Shown piece after piece: positions 8,360-16,985 of a stretch of DNA of 40,675 nucleotides (the stretch's first letter is position 1; each line of letters begins with the position of its first letter). The notes below the pieces were generated by a model. It was not told where the DNA came from. It searched no databases and saw only the letters and a list, made by a program, of their open reading frames with translations. The stretch is from Bacillota bacterium (lineage in GTDB: Bacteria; Bacillota; SHA-98; UBA4971), in the NCBI GenBank assembly GCA_012516125.1, contig JAAYXB010000040.1, forward strand, positions 1 through 40,675. The letters run 5' to 3'. Made by a program: the position numbers and the translations under genes.

Positions 8360-8902
8360 ATGCCGAGCGATGCCGGCCCTCCTGCGCAGGGGGCGAGCGT
8401 GACGGGCCTGAGAATCATCGGCATCGACCCGGGCCTTGTTGATACAGGCTACGGCATTGTCGACGTGTCCGGCGTCCGTGTCCGCCTGGTTGAGGCCGGG
8501 CTGGTCCGAACGACGGCGTCTGCGCCCGTCGAGGTGCGGCTGAGGGAGATCTTTGAGGGCGTGCTGTCGCTCCTGTCGGAGCACCTTCCGGCCGCCGTCA
8601 TCGTCGAGGACCTTTACACGAGCTACCGGCACCCCAGGACGGCCGTGCTGATGGGTCATGCACGCGGCGTAATCCTGCTCGCCGCAAGCAGCAGGGGGCT
8701 CGAGGTCGTGTCATACCCGCCTGCGCGGGTGAAGAAGGCGCTCACCGGCAGGGGCACCGCGAGTAAGGAGCAGATCCAGAGGATGGTCCAGATGCGGCTG
8801 GGGCTTGATGAGGTCCCTGAGCCGGACCACGTGGCCGACGCGCTGGCTCTCGCCCTGTGCCACCACAACTTCCTGACGCACGCCGTGCCGGGGCTGGAAT
8901 AG
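8360..8902 (+). CDS. ruvC: crossover junction endodeoxyribonuclease RuvC
   Basis: 180 residues. The protein cuts Holliday junctions as a dimer, together with RuvAB. The acidic catalytic set is visible: Asp in IIGIDPGLVDTGYG, Glu in VIVEDLYTSYRHP, and the two Asp of PDHVADALALALCHH. ATG 8360 has GGGAGG eight bases upstream; a GTG at 8399 (giving VTGLRIIGIDPG) would match the shorter E. coli N-terminus. It is first in ruvC-ruvA-ruvB. Confidence 0.96.
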   Translation: MPSDAGPPAQGASVTGLRIIGIDPGLVDTGYGIVDVSGVRVRLVEAGLVRTTASAPVEVRLREIFEGVLSLLSEHLPAAVIVEDLYTSYRHPRTAVLMGHARGVILLAASSRGLEVVSYPPARVKKALTGRGTASKEQIQRMVQMRLGLDEVPEPDHVADALALALCHHNFLTHAVPGLE

Positions 8903-8925
8903 GTGGAAATGTTGGAGGCGTTCAC

Positions 8926-9594
8926 TTGATCTCTGCGATCACCGGCAAACTCGTGCGTGTCCAGGAGGACCGCGTAACCATACAGGTCGGCGGCCTGTCC
9001 TATGATGTGCTCGTGTCCCCTTCAACGGCCCGGGCGCTCGCAGCCCGGCGGGAGCAGGAGGTCAGGCTCGAGACGATATTCTACATCCAGGGCGCGCCTG
9101 GGGGAGTCGGCAACACCGTCCCGGTGCTTGTGGGGTTCCTGACTGAGGTGGACAAGGAGTTCTTCGAGCACTTTATCACGGTAGGGGGCATCGGGCCCCG
9201 AGCCGCGCTGAAGGCCCTTGCCATCCCGACACCTCGCATCGCGCGGGCCATCGAGAACGCCGACATCGTGACCCTGAGCTCTCTCCCCGGGATCGGCAAG
9301 CAGAAAGCCGCCAAGATCGTCGCCGAGCTCAAAGGGAAGGTGACCCGGTTCGCCCTGGGCGTCGAAGTCGAAGGGGAAGTAGAGGCGAGGGCGGAAGTCC
9401 CGGTCGCGGCGGAGCCTGTGGACGAAGTGGCCGCGGAGGCGCTCGAGGTGCTGCTACAGCTCGGTTACAGGCGGCAGGAGGCCGAGGAGATGATCCGCCA
9501 GGCGATGGCCAAACGCGCCGACATCCGGAGCGCCGAGGCCATCATACAAGAGATATACAGATCCACACAGCGCGCGGTCGAGCGCGGCGGTTAG
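8926..9594 (+). CDS. ruvA: Holliday junction branch migration protein RuvA
   Basis: 222 residues with the three RuvA parts: an OB-fold N-terminus starting LISAITGKLV, helix-hairpin-helix repeats (VGGIGPRAALKALA and LSSLPGIGKQKAAKIVAEL, about residues 85-145), and a C-terminal UBA-like domain (about 170-215) that binds RuvB. The TTG start at 8926 is preferred because GGAGG lies seven bases before it and the next residues match the family start. RuvA grips the four-way junction and loads RuvB. Confidence 0.95.
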   Translation: MISAITGKLVRVQEDRVTIQVGGLSYDVLVSPSTARALAARREQEVRLETIFYIQGAPGGVGNTVPVLVGFLTEVDKEFFEHFITVGGIGPRAALKALAIPTPRIARAIENADIVTLSSLPGIGKQKAAKIVAELKGKVTRFALGVEVEGEVEARAEVPVAAEPVDEVAAEALEVLLQLGYRRQEAEEMIRQAMAKRADIRSAEAIIQEIYRSTQRAVERGG

Positions 9595-9746
9595 CGTGAC
9601 TGCGAGGAGCGGCAAGAGCCCGGGAAGGGCCGGGGTGTTTCTTCCCAAGACACCGCGGCCTTAGCCATGGGAAGGTTCAGTTCGAGCTTGGTTGCCAATA
9701 GCCTGCGTACTGCCACGTGGGCGCACGGATGCATGGGGGCGAGACG

Positions 9747-10772
9747 ATGACCCGAGTGAGGCTTGTAAGCGCAGAGGAGCAGAGGGAGGAAGAGAGCTAC
9801 CAGCGAAGCCTTCGCCCGTCGGTGCTTGCCGAGTTCACCGGGCAAAAGCAGGTGGTCGCGAACCTCGCGATAGCCGTGGAGGCCGCCAGAAAGCGCAAGG
9901 AGGCCCTCGACCACGTCCTCCTTTACGGCCCTCCCGGCCTTGGCAAGACCACGCTCGCGCACATCATCGCGAACGAGATGAAGTCGAACATAATCTCCAC
10001 GTCAGGGCCTGCCATAGAGCGGCCCGGCGACCTCATGGGAATTCTCACAAACCTTGAGGACGGCGACGTGCTCTTCATCGACGAGATCCACAGGCTGCCG
10101 AAGGTGGTCGAGGAGTTCATCTACTCCGCCATGGAGGACTTCCAGATCGACTTCGTGGTGGACAAGGGCGCTTTCGCGAAGACCATCAAGGTACCGCTCA
10201 AGCATTTCACGCTTGTGGGGGCCACCACGCGGGCCGGGCTTCTCTCGGCGCCGCTCCGGGAGCGGTTCGGCATATTCCACCACCTGGACTTCTACCCGCC
10301 GGAGGAGCTTGCTGAAATAGTGAAGAGATCGGCGTCCATCCTCAGGGTCACTGTGGAGGACGAGGCCGGGGCCGAGATCGCGAGGCGCTCGCGCGGCACG
10401 CCCAGGGTGGCGAACAGGCTGCTCAAGAGGGTGCGCGATTACGCTCAGGTCAAGGCGGATGGCGTCATTACGAAGGATGTGGTGGCCGCTTCCCTCGCCA
10501 TGGAGGGCATCGACGATGTGGGCCTCGACAACCTCGACAGGAAGTACCTCAGGGCCATCATCGAGTACTACGGCGGCGGCCCGGTCGGGATAGAAGCCCT
10601 TGCCGCGACGCTCAACGAGGAGCAGGATACCCTCGTGGACATGGTGGAGCCTTTCCTGCTCAAGATCGGGTTTGTGGTGCGCACGGCGAGCGGCCGACGC
10701 GCCACCGAGCTTGCGTTCCGCCATCTCGGAATCGCGCCGAACGTGCAGAAAGGCCTTCCGTCGCTGTTCTAG
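9747..10772 (+). CDS. ruvB: Holliday junction branch migration ATPase RuvB
   Basis: 341 residues, the usual length. It is a hexameric AAA+ motor that drives branch migration. Walker A is GPPGLGKTT, Walker [10 protein letters not shown], and the sensor/arginine-finger segment is [17 protein letters not shown]. The C-terminal winged helix includes the [18 protein letters not shown] block. ATG 9747 has GGGGGC seven bases upstream and gives the standard N-terminus; the frame opens ten codons earlier. A 152 bp gap separates it from ruvA. Confidence 0.96.
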   Translation: MTRVRLVSAEEQREEESYQRSLRPSVLAEFTGQKQVVANLAIAVEAARKRKEALDHVLLYGPPGLGKTTLAHIIANEMKSNIISTSGPAIERPGDLMGILTNLEDGDVLFIDEIHRLPKVVEEFIYSAMEDFQIDFVVDKGAFAKTIKVPLKHFTLVGATTRAGLLSAPLRERFGIFHHLDFYPPEELAEIVKRSASILRVTVEDEAGAEIARRSRGTPRVANRLLKRVRDYAQVKADGVITKDVVAASLAMEGIDDVGLDNLDRKYLRAIIEYYGGGPVGIEALAATLNEEQDTLVDMVEPFLLKIGFVVRTASGRRATELAFRHLGIAPNVQKGLPSLF

Positions 10773-10823
10773 AGCGAGCATTCCTGTATGTGAAGCAGGG
10801 CGACATCCACGCCTTAAGACTGC

Positions 10824-11210
10824 CTACAGGCGGAGGCGCTCCAGGATTGCTTCTCTGAGCCTTTCTACCTGCCGGACGGCGTCCGCAGCTACGTCCTGCT
10901 CAGGCCAGAATTCGTCGTCATACCGGGCTGCAACGGCGTAATCCGTGAGCTGCTCGAGATCAAGGTTCTCCCACACGAGCGTCTTATCGATGGCAGAGCA
11001 CAATCGGGCCAATTCCTCGAGGTCATGCGTACGCGGTATGGGCCGTTCGTGATAGGCAAGGAACGCCTTCAGGTATTTCTCTGCAGCCTGCTGGCAATGG
11101 AAACATGCTGTGTCGTATGGACCCTCACTTGCCACTGTACGCCTCGCGTCCGCAAGGTCGCTTTCAGCCTTGCGGATCCATCCACGGGCGAGATCCTTTC
11201 TGTCCTTCAT
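10824..11210 (-). CDS. HEPN-domain protein (putative toxin of a HEPN/MNT pair)
   Basis: 128 residues, all-helical HEPN type. Typical segments are WIRKAESDLADARRT, YDTACFHCQQAAEKYLKAFL and the RPIPRTHDLEELARLC loop, which carries an R-x5-H arrangement. The tyrosine of the canonical RX4HXY toxin motif is not present, so RNase activity is uncertain. It starts 47 bp inside the 3' end of the upstream nucleotidyltransferase gene, the typical order and overlap of HEPN/MNT modules, where the MNT partner neutralises the HEPN protein. It is the last gene of a five-gene minus-strand run and ends tail-to-tail with ruvB. Confidence 0.85.
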   Translation of the reverse strand: MKDRKDLARGWIRKAESDLADARRTVASEGPYDTACFHCQQAAEKYLKAFLAYHERPIPRTHDLEELARLCSAIDKTLVWENLDLEQLTDYAVAARYDDEFWPEQDVAADAVRQVERLREAILERLRL

Positions 11211-11538
11211 GATAGAGGACCCGTCCCTCCCTCAGGATCGTTGTAATAAAGGCATTTGGTACGCTTTGCCACTCCTCGACCTCGGCGGGTGTGTATACGA
11301 CGATGTCTTTCGCGGGGAATAGACCGGCGAGAGCCCGCCGAATCGGGGCAGCCCGCCTCCACCTTGGCAGACTGGACTCTGCAACCACCAGTATATCGAG
11401 GTCGCTATCAGGGCGGAAGTCTCCTCGAGCCCGTGAGCCAAACAGCACTATGAGCTTCGCGTTTGTCACAGACCGGATTCGCCTGGTAGCCTCGGACAGA
11501 AGCTCCGGAGTAACTCGGGGAAACCCCGTGGGATCCAT
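11164..11538 (-). CDS. MNT-type nucleotidyltransferase (putative antitoxin)
   Basis: 124 residues. The nucleotidyltransferase signature GSRARGDFRPDSDLDILV is complete: the GSRARG turn and the DSDLD metal-binding aspartates. The ATG at 11538 is preferred over upstream in-frame codons because GGAGGAG stands about nine bases before it and the product then has the normal minimal-NTase length. It overlaps the HEPN gene that follows. In studied pairs, the MNT protein inactivates the HEPN toxin by adding AMP to it; that activity is inferred for this pair. Confidence 0.85.
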   Translation of the reverse strand: MDPTGFPRVTPELLSEATRRIRSVTNAKLIVLFGSRARGDFRPDSDLDILVVAESSLPRWRRAAPIRRALAGLFPAKDIVVYTPAEVEEWQSVPNAFITTILREGRVLYHEGQKGSRPWMDPQG

Positions 11539-11662
11539 CCAGTTCCACTCCTCCGTGTCGATGATCTGGTCACCTGACGATGGGACCCAGCACCTCCGGG
11601 TTATCGTTTCCAGCTTCAGTAGCACGGAATCCAGACGTCCTTTGCCCCTCGCGCTGCCCGGG

Positions 11663-13861
11663 CTATCTCGTTGACCTGTTGTAAAGGCCGGGCAGGTACT
11701 TTTCATATAGCTCGACGTTGAAATCCGGCGGGTTTTCATCCCTGAAGCGGTACAGGGCGTCGAGGTCCAGGTCCCCGACCACGACCTCTTCCTCGTCGAA
11801 GGAGGCCGCTCGCACGAGCCAGCCGTCGCCGGAGGGCGTCATCTCCAGGGGGGCCACAAGTCCGCTTCGCCCGGTGAAAGGTATCCCCAGGAGGTTGCCG
11901 ACGGCCGCGGCCGAGACCCCGAGCACCTGGCTCTCCTGTACTCTCGGCCAAATGCCCCGCATCGTACGCCAGAAGAGGTACTCCTCGTTGTTGGCGGACG
12001 GGATGACCACGATGTCCGTGCCCCGGAGGCGCGCGATGCGGAAGGTCTCGAAGTAGGTGGCGTCCATGCATATGGGGAACGCGATGCGCCCGAGCGGGGT
12101 GTCGAGGACCTCGAGGTCCGAGCCAGGCTCGAATCCCCACGCGGCCTCCATGGGCACGAGGTGCAGCTTGCGCTGCTTTGCGATGACCTCCCCGTCGGGG
12201 CCGTAGAAGTAGCCGATGGCGCGCATCCTGCCGTCGTCGTCCTCGAGAAACGCGCTGCCTGTGATGATGTAGACGCGGAACGCCCTGGCGAGCGTTGAGA
12301 AAGTTGTCTCGTAGATTCGCTTCACAGCGGGCGAGATGATGCGGAACACTTCGGCGACTTTCACGTCGGTGCCAGCCATGTCGGCTACAGCGGCGTCTAT
12401 CCCCTTGGCGGCCAGCTTCTCTATCCCCGGGACGAGGCCGACGAGCGGCGTCCCCGAGTCCTCCGGGAACACCACCAGCTGGGCGCCCTGGTCCACCGCC
12501 GCCTTTGTGAGGGTGTATATCTTCTCTGCGTACGTCCTGGCGTCCTTGATGAGGTCCAGCCGCATCTGCACCGCGGCCACGCGAACCCTGGGGGTGCGGG
12601 CGCCGGAAACAGGATCGGCACTGCCACCGGGGCGGACACCGGAACCGGGACCGGGAGCAGGGCCGGGACCCGGACCAGAGCTGAACGAGGCACATGCGCT
12701 GCTCGGCGTGATGCGCTGCCTGGCAAGGTGCTTTCGGACCACCGCGGGGCGAGACGCCCATCGCAGGAGCGCCTTGAACGCGAGGCCACGCAACACGTTA
12801 GCTATCCGCTGTGGTGCCTTCTGTACCGGTTTCTGTGCGTCGCCACGGCTGTGGTCAGGGCCACGGCCTGAGGCTGCAGAGGAAGCCGCCCGTCCCGCCG
12901 ACTCGCCGGTGGACGGCCGGCCGGCGCCGGCGCCGGCGCCGGCGGTGGGGGTGTGGGCTGCCGCATAGTCCCGGTAGAGATGTGGAAACCACGTGCTGTA
13001 AAGGCCCGGGTTGAGATGGCGAAAGACCGGGAAGCGTTCGATGGTGCTCCTGATCGACGGGAACGAGAGGTCCGCGACGATGACGTCCTCGACGGTGGTG
13101 CGGGCCACGCGCGCGAGCACGCCGGTGTCCCCCTCGGTCATCTCGCACGTCGCGTAGATGGTGGACCTGCCCTCGAACTCGACGCCACCCGCCAGTCCGA
13201 CGAGACACGCCTCCACCCCGAAGACCTGGTTCTGCTGGACGTTCTGCCACATGCCGCGCACCTGGTGCCACTCACTGTAAGGCGCAGGGACAGCAATAGG
13301 CGCGAGCACGATCTGTGCTCCCCGGAGGGCGAGGATGCGCATGACCTCGGGGTACCACGCGTCCTCGCAGATGGCGAACCCCACCGCGCCGAGGGACGTG
13401 CGAAACACCTCGAGATCGTCGGACCTCACAAACCCGCTCGCGCGCTCGTCGCGCGAGAGGTGGGTTTGGGCCTGAGTGCCGATGACGTCGCCTCCAGGGG
13501 ATAGAAGGTGAGCCACATTCCGCACGCCGCCTGCGGTCGGCACCGGGATGGTGCCCGGCGCGATGTACATGTGGTGCTGCGCGGCGAGGCTGGAGAAGAG
13601 CCGCAGGAAGTCGGTCTGCGGGCTACTGTCTTGCGGCGAGGCAAACACCTTTGCCACAGCCGCGCCGAAGCCGGGACCTAGAAAGAGGTTGGCGCCCGGG
13701 TGGGCCGCAGCCAGATAGGCCAGGCCCGTGTAGGCGGGGAACACCACCATGTCCGCGCCAAGCCCTGCGGCACGGGCCACAAGCTCGCCCACGCGCGCTT
13801 CGAAGTCGTCAAGCGACTCGCGGCGCCTTGCCGCAAACTGCACACATGCCACGCGGCTCAT
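11663..13861 (-). CDS. tandem double carbon-nitrogen hydrolase (nitrilase superfamily), N-terminal half lacking two triad residues
   Basis: 732 residues with two nitrilase-fold domains. Domain 1 (about 1-295) has Cys164 (FAICEDAWYP) but Ala43 where the catalytic Glu belongs (VVFPAYTG) and Thr132 where the Lys belongs (QTHL). Domain 2 (about 424-732) has the full Glu466-Lys564-Cys597 triad (VVFPEDSG, KQRKLHL, FPICMDATYFE). A linker of about 120 residues rich in Gly, Pro, Ala and Ser joins them. The enzyme should hydrolyse an amide or nitrile C-N bond; the substrate cannot be told. Its ATG overlaps the stop of the HepT-like gene by 4 bp, so it is translationally coupled to that MNT/HEPN pair. 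Confidence 0.88.
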   Translation of the reverse strand: MSRVACVQFAARRRESLDDFEARVGELVARAAGLGADMVVFPAYTGLAYLAAAHPGANLFLGPGFGAAVAKVFASPQDSSPQTDFLRLFSSLAAQHHMYIAPGTIPVPTAGGVRNVAHLLSPGGDVIGTQAQTHLSRDERASGFVRSDDLEVFRTSLGAVGFAICEDAWYPEVMRILALRGAQIVLAPIAVPAPYSEWHQVRGMWQNVQQNQVFGVEACLVGLAGGVEFEGRSTIYATCEMTEGDTGVLARVARTTVEDVIVADLSFPSIRSTIERFPVFRHLNPGLYSTWFPHLYRDYAAAHTPTAGAGAGAGRPSTGESAGRAASSAASGRGPDHSRGDAQKPVQKAPQRIANVLRGLAFKALLRWASRPAVVRKHLARQRITPSSACASFSSGPGPGPAPGPGSGVRPGGSADPVSGARTPRVRVAAVQMRLDLIKDARTYAEKIYTLTKAAVDQGAQLVVFPEDSGTPLVGLVPGIEKLAAKGIDAAVADMAGTDVKVAEVFRIISPAVKRIYETTFSTLARAFRVYIITGSAFLEDDDGRMRAIGYFYGPDGEVIAKQRKLHLVPMEAAWGFEPGSDLEVLDTPLGRIAFPICMDATYFETFRIARLRGTDIVVIPSANNEEYLFWRTMRGIWPRVQESQVLGVSAAAVGNLLGIPFTGRSGLVAPLEMTPSGDGWLVRAASFDEEEVVVGDLDLDALYRFRDENPPDFNVELYEKYLPGLYNRSTR

Positions 13862-14340
13862 TCCTGGCTACCCCTTCTCTCGAGGAAAGAGAGGAACTCG
13901 TCCATCTCCATTCTGACATTCCCGAAAACCTGGCGAAGCGCCTCAATGAGAGGCGCCATCCTGACGGGAGAGAGTCGGAACGTATAGACGTTGCGGACGA
14001 CGTGGCGGAAGCCTCTATAGACATCGAGAGTGTCGCGGAGATCCCTCGAGATTACGGGCGGCCGCACCAGCGCGACATCGGTGGCCATCTGGCGCAGCAG
14101 TTCCTGGTGCCAGTTCTCACCTTGAGGCTTGCTCTGGTCGACTTCCGTGGCAATGAGTTCGAAGATCCTTTCCAGGCCAGTATAGAAGCCATGGAGGTTC
14201 AGAGCGACGCTATCGAGGTAAGCATCATCGCCTTTCAATTTGGCGGCATCCCAGGCGCGGAGGGCGCGATCGGCTGCCTTCTCGATCTCGCTCAGTTCTT
14301 CCCGGATCCTGCTTGCGAGGACGAGATAGCCCTTGTTCAT
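13858..14340 (-). CDS. HepT-like HEPN protein (putative ribonuclease toxin)
   Basis: 160 residues, helical. It resembles the HepT-like ribonuclease group through LASRIREELSEIEKA, SVALNLHGFYTGLERIFELI, WHQELLRQM and the motif YRGFRHVVRNVYTF, which carries the Arg/His/Tyr residues of the active site in that group. ATG 14340 overlaps the MNT stop by 4 bp (ATGA), and its own stop overlaps the nitrilase start by 4 bp. That arrangement means coupled translation of MNT, HEPN and nitrilase. The toxin role is inferred. Confidence 0.85.
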   Translation of the reverse strand: MNKGYLVLASRIREELSEIEKAADRALRAWDAAKLKGDDAYLDSVALNLHGFYTGLERIFELIATEVDQSKPQGENWHQELLRQMATDVALVRPPVISRDLRDTLDVYRGFRHVVRNVYTFRLSPVRMAPLIEALRQVFGNVRMEMDEFLSFLERRGSQE

Positions 14341-14717
14341 AGCTCCACACCTTCCCTCTCGATCGCTTCCCTCAAGGACTGTCTGCAGTCCGCCGGGTCT
14401 ACAAGATCGATTTTGAATCGGCTTGAAAGTGCCGTCACGGCGCCCACGGCGGCGTAGAACCGTCTCTCGGGGATACCCCAGGCCGCCAGGTCGATGTCCG
14501 ACCAACGGTTGAACCGGGAACGGGAGGCCAGGGACCCAAAGACCACTACTTTGCGGGCTCCAAAAGAGCTTTTCAGGAGGGCCGCAGCGCGCCTCGCAAC
14601 GTCCATCGCTTCTTTGTATCGCGCCGCGACAACCTCCTCGGCCTCCGTTGTGCGCGCGAAGGTCAGCGGGTATCGGCCGGCATAATAAGCTGTCAGATCA
14701 GCCTTATCGCTCTTCAT
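14337..14717 (-). CDS. MNT-type nucleotidyltransferase (putative antitoxin), second pair
   Basis: 126 residues. The NTase motif is VVFGSLASRSRFNRWSDIDLAAWG with the GS turn and the SDIDL aspartates. An N-terminal helical part (about 1-50) precedes it. ATG 14717 has AAGGA six bases upstream. It is the first gene of the minus-strand run and partners with the HepT-like gene it overlaps. Sequence similarity to the other MNT in this run appears low beyond the motif, so the two pairs are not a recent duplication. Confidence 0.83.
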   Translation of the reverse strand: MKSDKADLTAYYAGRYPLTFARTTEAEEVVAARYKEAMDVARRAAALLKSSFGARKVVVFGSLASRSRFNRWSDIDLAAWGIPERRFYAAVGAVTALSSRFKIDLVDPADCRQSLREAIEREGVEL

Positions 14718-14782
14718 GCGAATCCTTGCCTTTCGGGGATCTATCACGCTCAGCACAAGCTTGCGAATCACTGCCACTTTGC

Positions 14783-14981
14783 GAGAGGTTGCCGGTGGCT
14801 GCACGACGGGGCTACAGATCTTGCCACTCACCCGCGAGCCGCATGTTCGCGGGTTTGTGCTGGCATTCTTCTTCAGGGGCTTCGCCGCGCGCCCGCGAAC
14901 CGGATCCTATGGAGGCGCCTCGCTTGGAGGAGGCGCCCCGCTTGAAGCACCGGCCCCCTCCCCGTGAGGTGCGACACCGGC
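14783..14981 (+). mobile_element. decayed copy of the 200-bp MITE-like element
   Basis: Left-arm match at 14783-14812 (GAGAGGTTGCCGGTG followed by GCTGCACGACGGGG) and right-arm match at 14950-14981 (CTCCCC, then TGCGACACCGGC). Between them lie a GGCGCC/CCCCGCTTG core remnant and extra hairpins (for example ACCCGCGA pairing with TTCGCGGGT). The ends are not recognisable. Confidence 0.5.
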
Positions 14982-15052
14982 GCCCCGCAGGCTTCCGCGG
15001 AGTGACGCCGACTCACGGAGCTTACGAAGCCGCATCTGGTCGTCCTGCCAAC

Positions 15053-15081
15053 ATTATACCATACCCATCCGTGGGACCGAA
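15053..15081 (-). promoter_or_regulatory. possible extended -10 promoter for the MNT-HEPN-nitrilase run
   Basis: On the minus strand a perfect TATAAT is preceded by TGG (extended -10), while the -35 match 17 bp upstream (TTCGGT) is poor. It points at the five-gene minus-strand unit about 330 bp downstream. Confidence 0.4.
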
Positions 15082-15259
15082 CCACTTGCGAACGCGAACC
15101 CCCGCGCCGCTCCACAACCGAGCCATTTGGCAGGAAACACCGGACGTGAGTAGAAGAATCCTGAGGCGATAGGTCCACGGCTGTAGCTGCTGCGGGTTCC
15201 GGGCGGCTGCCGCCGGCACCACGGCAACCCAAAGAGGGCCGCGAAGAGGAGGAGTTCAT

Positions 15260-16642
15260 GTGCGAGCGAGATCCGAGTACGCCGAGCCGTACCGCATCAA
15301 GGTGGTGGAACCCATCAGGCTGATATCTCGCGCAAGGCGGGAGGAGGTGCTCCGCGAGGCTGGGTACAACGTCTTCAACATCCCATCGCATGAGGTGTAC
15401 ATCGACCTCCTCACCGACAGCGGCACCTCTGCCATGAGCGACAACCAGTGGGCAGGCCTCATGATGGGTGACGAAGCGTACGCCGGTAGCAGGAACTTCT
15501 TCCACCTCCAGGAAACCGTGCGCGAGCTGTTCGGGTTCAAGTACGTGCTTCCAACACACCAGGGCCGGGGCGCCGAGAACATCCTCACCACGGTGCTTGT
15601 GAAGCCGGGCGACCGCGTGCTCGGCAACATGCACTTCGACACCACCGAGGGCCACATCCGCCTGAAAGGCGGCGAGCCGGTAAACCTGGTGATAAGGGAA
15701 GGATACGAAACCGCAACGCGCCACCCGTTCAAGGGAAACATAGATACAGAGCGCCTCCTGGGCGAGATACGCCGCTACGGCAGGGAGCGCATACCGTTCA
15801 TCAACATCACGATCACGTGCAACAGCAACGGCGGCCAGCCAGTTTCGATGGCCAACATCCGCGAGGTGAGCAGGATAGCGAGAGAGCACGGGATCAGGGT
15901 GTTCTTCGATGCCGCCCGGTTCGCCGAGAATGCGTACTTCATCAAGGAGCGCGAGGAAGGATACGCCCACAAGACTATCGCGGAGATTTCCCGGGAAATG
16001 TTCTCCTACGCGGACGGCTGCACCATGAGCGCGAAGAAGGACGCCCTCGTGAACATAGGCGGCCTCTTCGCCACGAACGACGAGGACCTCTATCGCAAGG
16101 CCGGGCAGTGGGGCATCGTCTACGAGGGTTTTCTTACGTATGGCGGGCTCGCAGGTCGCGACCTGGAAGCCATGGCGAGAGGCCTTCGCGAGGTGATCGA
16201 CGAGACGTACCTCGAGGACCGCATCGGCCAGGTGGCGTACCTGGGCGGCCGCCTCATCGAGGAGGGCATCCCCATCATCGAGCCGACCGGCGGGCATGGG
16301 GTGTACGTGGACGTGAAGAGGTTCCTGCCGCACCTGCCGCAAAGCGTCTTCCCGGCCCAGGCCGTGATTTGCGAACTCTACCTGGAAGCGGGCGTGCGCG
16401 CGGTGGAACTTGGGGCCGCTGCTTTCGGTCGTACTGACGAGGAGACTGGCGAACAGATCTTTCCCAAGCTTGAGCTCGTGAGACTCGCCATCCCGAGGCG
16501 CGTATACACGGACAGGCACATGGACGTGGTCGCCCGCGCTCTGGCCGCCATTGCGAAGCGCAAGGACAGGATACACGGCATGAAGCTGGTGTATGAGGCC
16601 CCGGTGCTGAGGCACTTTACCGCGAGGTTCGAGCCACTCTAG
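15260..16642 (+). CDS. tnaA: tryptophanase (beta-eliminating lyase)
   Basis: 460 residues, PLP enzyme of fold type I that splits tryptophan into indole, pyruvate and ammonia. The PLP lysine is in CTMSAKKDALVN. Family blocks include EPYRIKVVEPIRLI, IDLLTDSGTSAMSDNQWAG, PTHQGRGAEN and GGQPVSMANIREV. Tyrosine phenol-lyase is the close alternative and the overall length and spacing resemble it, but two specificity positions are of the tryptophanase kind: Asp in MHFDTTEGH (phenol-lyase has Thr) and Leu in VRAVELG (phenol-lyase has Arg). The start is GTG 15260, with AGGAGG seven bases upstream; an ATG two bases earlier is out of frame. No tnaC-like leader peptide was found. Confidence 0.88.
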   Translation: MRARSEYAEPYRIKVVEPIRLISRARREEVLREAGYNVFNIPSHEVYIDLLTDSGTSAMSDNQWAGLMMGDEAYAGSRNFFHLQETVRELFGFKYVLPTHQGRGAENILTTVLVKPGDRVLGNMHFDTTEGHIRLKGGEPVNLVIREGYETATRHPFKGNIDTERLLGEIRRYGRERIPFINITITCNSNGGQPVSMANIREVSRIAREHGIRVFFDAARFAENAYFIKEREEGYAHKTIAEISREMFSYADGCTMSAKKDALVNIGGLFATNDEDLYRKAGQWGIVYEGFLTYGGLAGRDLEAMARGLREVIDETYLEDRIGQVAYLGGRLIEEGIPIIEPTGGHGVYVDVKRFLPHLPQSVFPAQAVICELYLEAGVRAVELGAAAFGRTDEETGEQIFPKLELVRLAIPRRVYTDRHMDVVARALAAIAKRKDRIHGMKLVYEAPVLRHFTARFEPL

Positions 16643-16671
16643 CAACGCCACTTTGATCATAGCAGGACTTG

Positions 16672-16985
16672 CTAAGTGGGGGTGCAAGAGACTGTTGATG
16701 TTTCCCACATTATGGCAAAGCAGCCCTGTTGAATCGCGTAAAACCGCCGCCGCGCTCGGCCAGACTACCAGCTGCTGAGCAAGTTCAACAGTCTCATGCA
16801 AAAACGCTCCCGACTTTTGGGAGGGGTTGCCGGTGATTGCACGAGGGGTGTCAAAATCCGGCTGCCTAGCCGGACGGGCCGGATTTTGGCGAAGCGCGCC
16901 CCGCTTGGGGCGCCGTCCCCGAGCGCAACACCGGCAACCCGGCAACTACTGGAAGAGGGGCGAGGACTAATGCACCCTCACTTAG
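16672..16985 (+). mobile_element. 200-bp MITE-like element, copy 2 (interrupted)
   Basis: Ends CTAAGTGGGGGTGC and GCACCCTCACTTAG are inverted repeats. Without the 110 bp insert and its 4 bp duplication, the element is 200 bp. The interior carries AAAATCCGGC and GCCGGATTTT arms around a small loop, and CGCCCCGCTTGGGGCG. It lies between tnaA and the ttcA-like gene. Confidence 0.88.
16687..16796 (+). mobile_element. 110-bp MITE-like element nested in copy 2
   Basis: AGAGACTGTTGA at the left and TCAACAGTCTCA at the right form inverted ends. It is flanked by direct TGCA repeats (16683-16686, 16797-16800) and interrupts the left arm of the host element. Its length equals that of the copy at 7790-7899, and the first ~35 bp align well with it. 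Confidence 0.85.

Noticed and set aside
7897-8424. 175-codon minus-strand frame upstream of ruvC
   Set aside because: Composition looks random, it covers the ruvC promoter and 5' end, and shows no recognisable motif.
15260-16642. Calling the lyase tyrosine phenol-lyase
   Set aside because: The Arg and Thr that bind the phenol ring are replaced by Leu and Asp, the tryptophanase-like choices.
14873-16945. 690-codon minus-strand open frame opposite tryptophanase
   Set aside because: It is the antisense of tnaA plus the MITE; its beginning is just the reverse reading of the mobile element and recurs at other copies.
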